64,000 nt of DNA from Sipunculus nudus (Eukaryota; Annelida; Sipuncula; Golfingiida; Sipunculidae): NCBI GenBank assembly GCA_026874595.1, contig CM049307.1, positions 41,856,362 through 41,920,361 on the forward strand. Reading direction: 5' to 3'. A program made the position numbers and the translations under genes. This document shows, one piece after another, positions 56,629-64,000 of the stretch. Position 1 is the stretch's first letter. The number at the start of each line of letters is the position of its first letter. The notes under the pieces are model-generated. The model was not told where the DNA came from, made no database searches, and was given only the letters and a program-made list of their open reading frames with translations.

Positions 56629-57003
56629 GTCGGTCATTTGCTTGTTCTCTTGCTGGAAGAGAGAGGACACTTCCCCTTTTCTTTTGAACCCAGTCTAAGG
56701 ACTGTTATAATGGAGGCCCTGCTGCTATTCGTTCTTTCTCCATATCGCTAGTGTTGCCATGCATGACGCCAAGACACGTTTGACTAAGAGTCTTAAGTCG
56801 CTTTCCCCCTAGCTGGGGTGCACACCAGCACTGAGGCGCAGTCAAGCGTGACACAGTTTACCATACTGAGCTCAGTTTTTCGTCAATTGACGCTGTACAC
56901 TGCACAACGCAGGCTTATAAAGGACGGTCATTTGCTTGTTTGTTGATGGAAGCGAGAGGACACTTCCCCCTTTTCTTTTGAACCCAGTCTAAAGACTGTT
57001 ATA
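56629..57003. repeat. Direct repeat pair flanking about 210 bp
   Basis: CGGTCATTTGCTTGTT through GAACCCAGTCTAA.GACTGTTATA occurs at 56629-56712 and again at 56924-57003. An AT microsatellite (57002-57026) follows the second copy. Confidence 0.75.
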
Positions 57004-57026
57004 TATATATATATATATATATATAC
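57002..57026. repeat. (AT)n microsatellite
   Basis: About 25 bp of AT dinucleotides. Confidence 0.85.
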
Positions 57027-57344
57027 GCATTATTCCTTAAAATAACTAAGGTTTAAAATTACCAATTGTAAAGGACATTGTACCTGAAGGTCTCTGTTAC
57101 TGGAATATCCCACTCCCAGGTCTTAGTTGTGAGTGACAGGTAAAAATATGAACCCCCTTTTTTGTAGCTCATAGGCTGATATGAGCCTCATCACAAGAAA
57201 AACAGTTGCCCCATGTATTACTTTACCAGACTCACCTACATAAATTCACACACACACACAAACACACACATGGGGTTGGTGAACCATGACAGGTGTGCAA
57301 TTGTACACAGCAAAGTTTCATGATGATCCAGGTGGTGTTTGCAC

Positions 57345-57850
57345 GCTATGTTTAAATTTTGTGCCACTGATCGTGCCTGTTGCAAGCTTTTTTCTGTTTG
57401 TGTACAGGAGTAAGCATATTGTTTTAGAATAATATACTGAGATACAATAACATTTTAAGGAGAATTTGCTATAATTCATTAATAGTCAATAAACCTGCTG
57501 TTTGCAGGAAAAGGACCCTTTAAGGGCAGATCTTGGTGTGGCTTTAGCCAAGTTTATTACTTTTGGTCTGTTGCTCAGATTTTGTGCTAACAATATCTCT
57601 GACATTAATCAGTTCATCATAAACTTAATATCTTCTTACTTATCTTATTAATTGCTCTCCCAAAAATTTCATTTAAAATTGTGCAATGCTAAGTAAACAT
57701 GATGAAAAAGCAGCCCTGGTCAAAGATCCTACATATTTTTTTTTACAAATGACTCTGCTGTATTAAATGATGCCCTCTGTGGTTTCCGTTCCTGTTATGA
57801 CTATTGACTTATATATAAATATTACATGGGGTGGATTGAAAATCTGTTAA
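57345..57850. repeat. Dispersed repeat R, copy 3
   Basis: The partner of 55080-55620. Just upstream, 57268-57330 (GGTGAACCATGACAGGTGTG, AGCAAAGTTTCATGATGATC) is repeated at 58808-58860. Confidence 0.75.
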
Positions 57851-58059
57851 GCTACAATTACATTGCATGGTGTGGTTTTGAAGATGAAACTGGTATCATT
57901 TCTACGTGACTTCCTCATAATTATGTGTAATTACATGTCTGTGTATCATATATTTTTAGGTAAGTATATCCTGACGTCACTAGTATTTTTTTAGATGTGC
58001 AGCTCATTTTGTTGTACCTGTCAGGCTGGTGTTTACCATGAACTTTCAGTTACTGAATA

Positions 58060-59600
58060 TATATTATTTTAATTAATTTATTATCTGAAATAAAATAGAT
58101 TATAAATAGTATAGATTATTCCTAAAAAATTATGTGGGGTTAATTTAACAGTTTTAGCACTGGATGTTGTGCCTGTATGTCTTTTTAAAGAAATGTCCAT
58201 TCCTGTTCCCACTTATTGTGTTGTGATATTTATGAATGAATAGAGTCATCCCCGTGTTACACTTGGCACTGATATCTGGGGAACACTGTTTTACACATCT
58301 TGGTTCAGCCTGAAATAAACCTTGAACTTGTGTATGTATATGTATATCCTGAAGCAGCTAATGACGTGTCTTTATATGTCATGATATATATACCTTTCCT
58401 GACCTCCTGATGTTGTTTGCAACATTCAGAAAAATGAGATGATAAAATTTATCCTAGCTGTGTTTACTTTCCCAAAATAACATTTCCTTCTTATCCTGTT
58501 GTAACAAGAGTACCAGTTACACATACAAACATGCAGACACACAAAACCAATACACATTTGTCTATCTCCAGCAGGTGGTGAGAGGTATTTTACTCAACCC
58601 TTAGGTTGTCATCCCCCCAAATTTACACAAAAAGTTCCAAACAGAATTAGTTGAAATTTTGCAGAGGGTTAGGAGGTAATCTAGATCAACATAAAAAATA
58701 TCACTTCAAAGAATTCTGTCCAATTATTAGAGCTTATATCATTATAACAGAGCTATTGATCTGTATTAGAGGGTGGCTTAGTACTGGAAGTGGCCTGGGA
58801 TGGGGGTGGTGAACCATGACAGGTGTGTACACCTAACACAGCAAAGTTTCATGAGGATCATCATGGGGTCTGATGACTCCTACAACATCTTATAATAAAC
58901 TCATACCCCCCAATGTTACAAACACATGGATGTAAACAGCCTGGGCACAGTGAAATCAGCGTTTTCTTGCCTGTTTTATTAAAGATTCAAGGGATTTTCT
59001 TGAGTTAATGGACCTAAAACATCACAGTAGGTTCCCAATAAATATAATACGTATAGAAGAGCCTGGAGGGGATCAAACAAAGGTATACATCAATTCTTAC
59101 TCCCTACCTAAGGTATATCCGGCCCAACTCACAATCAAAACTTTATTTATCAATACAACACAGTATGTCATGGTTACCCGTGATCATATAAGAAAGACAT
59201 CTATTATCATTTAGGCTTAGACTACAGTTATCTGTAACATACACACAGGGCATATGGCATGCCACCTATTAATTCACACAGGGTTTCTCAGCCAGGGTGT
59301 AAACACAAATCCTGAGTAAATACCAAGCCTTTACTGATCGTTATCTATACAAATGACACCTCAAGTGACTAATTAACCAAGCGATACCTGTCTCACAGGT
59401 AAACACAATAAGCCTCCTAATCAAACCAGGTAGAAATATAAGAAAGATAATAATTCACAAAACAATAAGAATATTATCATTATTTAAATCCAGACTAAAG
59501 TAGGCCCAATATAGAGCCTTAAATTGAACTCAGACAGAGGTAGGCCTAATACAGGCTTGATATAGCCTACATAAGAGCCGTTGGCCAATCTTTTTTTTTT
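58060..59600. other. Non-coding stretch with short duplications
   Basis: A + strand frame at 59008-59214 (MDLKHHSRFPINIIRIEEPG) has no splice or similarity support. Nothing else stands out. Confidence 0.3.
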
Positions 59601-59604
59601 AGAG

Positions 59605-59730
59605 CTTCAAAACAAATTTTGTGACCTGGACCACCCCCTACCCAGACCAGAGGACCCTTTTTTTAAGGTTTTCTTTTAGTCGTAGACCCTCCCGTTAAAA
59701 AAAAATCCTGGATCTGTCCCTGCTTCCTTA
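59605..59730 (-). mobile_element. GGATCC-type MITE, copy 3 (fragment)
   Basis: On the - strand: GCAGGGACAGATCCAGGATT, a poly-T/A stretch and GGGAGGGTC, then decay. Only the left end is clear. Confidence 0.45.
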
Positions 59731-59974
59731 CCCTTGGCATAGGTTGCTGACAAATAACATTTGACGTGAAGATTCAAGGGGCGGGAACACAGCCACATGT
59801 GTTACTGTAAGCTGGTAAGTGTTACTTTTAAGCACTGCAGGATATAACGTTACTTAGTAACCAGCAACATACGTATAGAATAAAGCTGTAATACACAAAC
59901 AATATAGCATATATTATATGTCATTTTAAACACATATTGTATACATATGTAAGAGCGTATGGTGTATACCTTAC

Positions 59975-60055
59975 CTGGAGTATTAAACTGTCACCGTTTG
60001 TTAGCTCTGGGTAAGTCTTTGTTAGTGTTGAGCCTCCGTGGAGCACGCCATGCGC
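59975..60055 (-). other. Candidate non-coding 5' exon (- strand)
   Basis: On the - strand the segment following the promoter cluster ends in TTTAATACTCCAG|GTAAGG, a strong donor. It contains ATGGCGTGCTCCACGGAGG, which opens only a nine-codon upstream ORF. It could be the 5' UTR exon of the - strand membrane-protein gene, but the link across about 15 kb is unproven. Confidence 0.3.
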
Positions 60056-60088
60056 TAAGAAGCTGCACGGGAAATGTGATCAAAACAT

Positions 60089-60129
60089 TGACTCATCACG
60101 TGGGGAAATCCCCTCACTGGTATCACGTG
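60089..60129 (-). promoter_or_regulatory. AP-1 / E-box / kappaB / E-box cluster
   Basis: Within 41 bp there are TGACTCA (AP-1, 60089-60095), CACGTG (60097-60102), the perfect palindrome GGGGAAATCCCC (kappaB type, 60102-60113) and CACGTG (60124-60129). It lies just upstream of the candidate - strand 5' exon. Confidence 0.5.
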
Positions 60130-60179
60130 GTAGCTCCCGCCTCGTAGCTCGCGAGTATTGATCCGGCAGGACAGCCCAA

Positions 60180-61090
60180 GACGTGCTACACATCGTATAG
60201 AGGGTTCCCAAAGGGCCTACAGTCTACTAGCATATATTTACTTAGCATAGACCTATTAGCACCATTAGGCCTGTGCAAAAAATAAATAAATAAATAGACA
60301 AGAATTCTTGGATCTGCCACTGGTAATTTCATAAAATCTTAGTTCTCATTTGAATCCATAAAACCTGCATTAAAAAGGCGTGTATCCATGTGCGCGTATA
60401 TAAATGCGAAGGCCTACATGCGTGAACAGTCAGACTAATTTATTTCCAATTATTTGTACTGTGGATCCAGCAAGCCTTCCACAAAAAGATGGTTGAGTGA
60501 CGTCATTTTACCCATGAATCCCGAGTTCACGCAAACCCTATTTAAGGCCTATTGTAACGTTCCCTCTTCTCTTTTATCACCTGAGGATCCTAATAGAACG
60601 GGGATATTAGCTCAAAGTTTAAAAATGCACTCGGGTTGCTTCCATTCCACATTCCTGTTCACGTGAGCCCAATTGAAAATCCAATTTGATGGTAAAACTG
60701 AAGATTTATTCTGATGAATCATAAAATTAAGTTCATTCTAGCAGAACATCATTTAAAAAAATAAAAGTGAAACTTGCTTACTACACTGTGATCTGTTGAT
60801 TTTTCCTTAAGACCAATCTATTGAAACGGAGCCATTTGTGAATTAAGAAAATATGCCAAAGTGCTCCCAGAGAAAAGTCTGGCTGTGCTTATATATAAAC
60901 AGGTCTGTACGTCCATCAGTTCAACCATCCAGATTCCTGAAGTTACACTATTAAATATTAAAATACATGCTTTTGACCTGCATATATGAAATATTGTCCA
61001 TTCAGGAGCTAGAAAACAAATGACATTGTTATCAATTCGGACCACTTATACCAGGTGCAACTGTTGATAAGCTAGGGGTAGTTTACAAGA
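60180..61090. other. Intergenic stretch
   Basis: No supported gene. A perfect cAMP-response element TGACGTCA lies at 60498-60505. A MITE end fragment (TTGGATCTGCCACTG) lies at about 60308. Confidence 0.3.
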
Positions 61091-61096
61091 CTAAAT

Positions 61097-61320
61097 CAGG
61101 GGCAGATCCAGGATTTAGGAAAAGGGGGGGGGGGGTCCAACCCAGGAGGACTTATGAAAATCCTGAAAAAACAGGTCATCACGTCTGGAAAAGAGGGGTC
61201 CAGGCCGCAAAATTACGTCTAAAACACCTTAGAAAAGGTTACTTCGGGTGAAAAAGGGGGGGGGGGGGGGGGGGGTCCGGACCCCCTGGACACCCCCCCC
61301 CCCCCCCGGATCCGCTTCTG
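61097..61320 (+). mobile_element. GGATCC-type MITE, copy 4, complete
   Basis: Ends CAGGGGCAGATCCAGG and CGGATCCGCTTCTG, flanked by the 5-bp duplication TAAAT (61092-61096, 61321-61325). It contains a poly-G tract (61257-61275) and a poly-C tract (61293-61307). Confidence 0.75.
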
Positions 61321-61325
61321 TAAAT

Positions 61326-63110
61326 GCTATTTATTGCTGCACTGGGCTGAAACAAGATTTTATAAGCCTGGTATACGGGTAATTTGCTTTCCCCTGAAAG
61401 ACGGACAGTCATACAAATGCCAGGCTGTGATATACAAGCTCTGGGTGGCATATTTAATAGAATCTGGTAGAGTGGACAAAATATGTGATAACGGGAAAAA
61501 ACAGATATAACATCTAATAACTGACCTAGTGTCTTAGATTCATGGATCCATCTGGTGTCTTAGATCCATGACATGGCCTGGACTATAGCAGCTACAAGCC
61601 TCTAGCTATTAATATATCATGCATCTCACAATTAAGATAATAGTTGGTTATCATTGCATGGAAATCAGATAATGTATCATTCTTTCAGATAATATATAAA
61701 CTATTATGAAGAAAAGTGATATAATATCTCCAATTAAACAAAGTAAGGTAATCAAACACGTCAACTAACACTGTATCATCTAAATATGATTAGCATTGTT
61801 AACTGACCATATCCTGTAATCATAAAATTATGCGTGAATTTTTATGGGGCGTGAACCCAGGTACCAAGATATCCACGTGTTGTACCACGTGCATACAATG
61901 TAAAGGAGCTGGTATAGTCTGAAGGAAGGCCACGTGCTCAGCCACGTGATATCCAGAGGATATAATCCCTACTAAGAAGCAGATATAGATATACATGTAT
62001 ATAGTATATATGTTACCTGTATTGTCACCTCTTTATTCAACTGCAGCAATGATATTTACATAGCTAAATATTGGACTTTAATAGGGTATCTTGTGTCGAC
62101 ATGATCTTCACAGAGATGCCAAAAATAAAACAACCAAGTTTAATCCGCTGCTTAATATAGGGCACATGGAACGAGTATATTACACTTGTATATACAGTAT
62201 ACCTTCTTCACAAATGTAATTGTTCATCTCTTAGGTTAAGAATGCTTGATAGAATGTTTAAATTGCTATATATTTTCCTGTACCAAACCTATATACATAT
62301 ATAGTCTATACAGGATAGACAAAGCTAAGTGTATGCACAACGAACATATAATGCTCACATTATATCATGTGATATTTTATTTGGACAATGAAATAGAAAA
62401 TGAAGTAATAGAATTATTTTGAAAAGATGTATGCAAATAAAATAACTAACTATAATAATCACATAGCTAAAACGGCCAATGAATCACATCTTAAAAAGAT
62501 ACAAATTGCAGCTTCACTGTATTTTCCGTTGAGTTGTTCATGCATGAAAATCCCTACATGTGCATCTCCCGACCATAGTGTCAAATTACTAATTTATAAA
62601 GTGAAATTTTAATGGTTCAAGGAAAACAACACGTTTTTTAAGTATATATTAAAGAAATTTGCTTTTAATATCCTAAAAAGAATCTCACGTTCATGTCTAG
62701 ACTTAAAATTTGATTTATCAATAATTATATAAACTATCATCTAACAACATAATGGTTGGTTATCACTGCATGAAAATCAGAAGTAAAATATTCCGATTGT
62801 TAAAATTTAATTTAAGGCATGAATTGGAGGCTTCGTCAACACTTTATCTAATCGTTAAAATTTGTTTCGAGTAACTCCGGTGTAAGATGTTTAATTTGGG
62901 TTACTATAGTATTTAAATTCGCTTGTCTAATTTTGGTTACCTATTTATACCTTTGTGAACGAAATGAGAGTATGAAACAGTTATATAATATAATATAATA
63001 TAATATATATGTATATATATATATGACTTTTCAGACGTTAAGTATAATTTACTATTGTTATTTTGTTTTAATGTTTTAATTCTTTCAAAAATTATATACT
63101 GTGAAATGTG
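61326..63110. other. AT-rich stretch without a recognised gene
   Basis: Paired CACGTG motifs occur near 61875-61950. A short duplication, GTGTCTTAGAT.CATG, lies at 61530-61572. No exon was supported. Confidence 0.3.
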
Positions 63111-63111
63111 T

Positions 63112-63117
63112 GTATAT

Positions 63118-63150
<33 letters not shown>

Positions 63151-63166
63151 TGTATGTATGTATATG

Positions 63167-63217
<51 letters not shown>
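63112..63217. repeat. (CATA)n/(TATG)n and (AT)n microsatellite
   Basis: CATA repeats, then TATG repeats, then AT dinucleotides. The first two are mutually complementary and could fold into a hairpin. Confidence 0.9.
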
Positions 63218-63221
<4 letters not shown>

Positions 63222-63712
63222 TGCACGTTATACTCATGCATTACATTATAGATAGACTGTATTCAATATGCTGTTTTTGTTCTGTTTGTTAACTGATGTT
63301 ATGAAACTCTCCGACGGGGACAAGGACAAGCCCAGTGCATGGTCGCTTGGTTAGATCCGGCTTTGTGGGACTTTATATCATGCACAAACTACGTAAATAT
63401 TGTTCGTCCCTTGTTTCCATGAAAAAGAACATCACGTGCATTGTGGTAACCCAGACATGCACCTCGTGCCCACATATATAAAACTAATATATTGTATAAG
63501 TATTATAAAAAAAAACACTATACTTGTATTTATATAAAGCATATTTATGTTACTTGTCGTTTGTGACAAGACAAAAAAATAAAAGAATCTCGTCGCGTCT
63601 CTGCACCGTCCTTTGTTCTGTGTACATTTAGCCTGCATGAATGGGAGGAGTGGAAGAAATTAGGGTGTATAAGTCAGGTTTTATCCACATCCTGTGTAGA
63701 CGTTATCACATT

Positions 63713-63920
63713 CAAGGGGCGGATTTAGGAAAATCGAAACGAGAGAGTCCAACGCAGGAGGGAAAAAAGAAATCCTGAAAAAAAAAATCTTCTTATCCAG
63801 AAAGGGAGGGGTTCAGGCTGGAAAATCTAGGTTTAAACCATTAAAAACTTAGTTGCGGCTCAGAAGAAGGAGTCCGAACCCCGCGACCCCCAACCCCCAC
63901 CCCGCATGGATCCGCCACTG
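63713..63920 (+). mobile_element. GGATCC-type MITE, copy 5
   Basis: Ends CAAGGGGCGGATTTAGG and GGATCCGCCACTG. The interior GAGTCCGAACCCCGCGACCC matches the other copies. No clean 5-bp duplication is visible. Confidence 0.6.
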
Positions 63921-64000
63921 CATATGGGATTAACATGAAAAAAAATTTGACTATTACATCCACTTAAAACCACCCTGTAGGTGGCGCTGTATGTTATACC

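Noticed and set aside
56629-57003. Pair of short LTRs
   Set aside because: The direct repeats are only about 80 bp, about 210 bp apart, with no TG..CA ends, primer-binding site or polypurine tract.
59008-59214. + strand exon MDLKHHSRFPINIIRIEEPG
   Set aside because: The acceptor is weak, no partner exon exists and composition matches the flanks.
60454-60666. + strand 70-codon ORF with a CRE inside
   Set aside because: No splice signals, no recognised domain; kept only as a note on the TGACGTCA motif.

Overview
This 64 kb window is animal nuclear DNA. It is AT-rich and gene-poor, with spliced exons carrying GT..AG junctions, AATAAA polyadenylation signals, long AT and GA microsatellites and layered transposons. 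The repeat families, such as the hairpin-forming AGCTCAGCTGACTATAAGTC terminus and tandem-repeat cores next to GGAC microsatellites, resemble those of bivalve molluscs. I infer a mollusc, probably a bivalve, without a database check.

Layout. 1-3.2 kb: a truncated psq-type helix-turn-helix ORF, then a hAT-like element (868-3204) with a clean 8-bp target duplication that carries the decayed end of a LINE reverse-transcriptase ORF. 3.5-7.2 kb: a large repeat element (family 1) holding a second element with a 280-bp satellite. 7.3-8.9 kb: one convincing terminal exon of an unidentified + strand gene and a weaker second one. 10.3-14.1 kb: a family 1 element with another copy nested inside it. 14.1-18.1 kb: simple repeats and a Penelope-like 3' end. 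18.8-22.3 kb: a 3.46 kb CACTA-like DNA transposon with a cargo exon and a 40-bp hairpin. 24.96-35.1 kb: the best gene, ten + strand exons (438 codons) of a CNBD2/CRIS-like cyclic-nucleotide-binding protein, preceded by a TATA/Inr promoter candidate. 31.8-34.2 kb, inside its intron 8: a family 1 element containing an element with a 180-bp satellite. 38.3-40.4 kb: a family 5 element. 40.7-44.9 kb: three - strand exons of an unrecognised single-pass membrane protein. 46.2-52.1 kb: a three-level transposon nest. 52-64 kb: dispersed repeats, MITEs and an AP-1/E-box/kappaB/E-box cluster beside a possible 5' exon on the - strand.

Main observation: ten repeat elements from five sequence families share one architecture. 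In the common orientation it is a 5' hairpin, a short motif X, a body often made of satellite units, a GGAC-type microsatellite, and a 3' hairpin containing the reverse complement of X followed by TAAAA. The sequences differ between families but the X/X' pairing is kept. This matches what is known of non-autonomous Helentron/HINE elements (DINE-1 of flies, pearl of oysters). The genes show no operon-like relationship; transposons occupy most of the remaining DNA, including introns.
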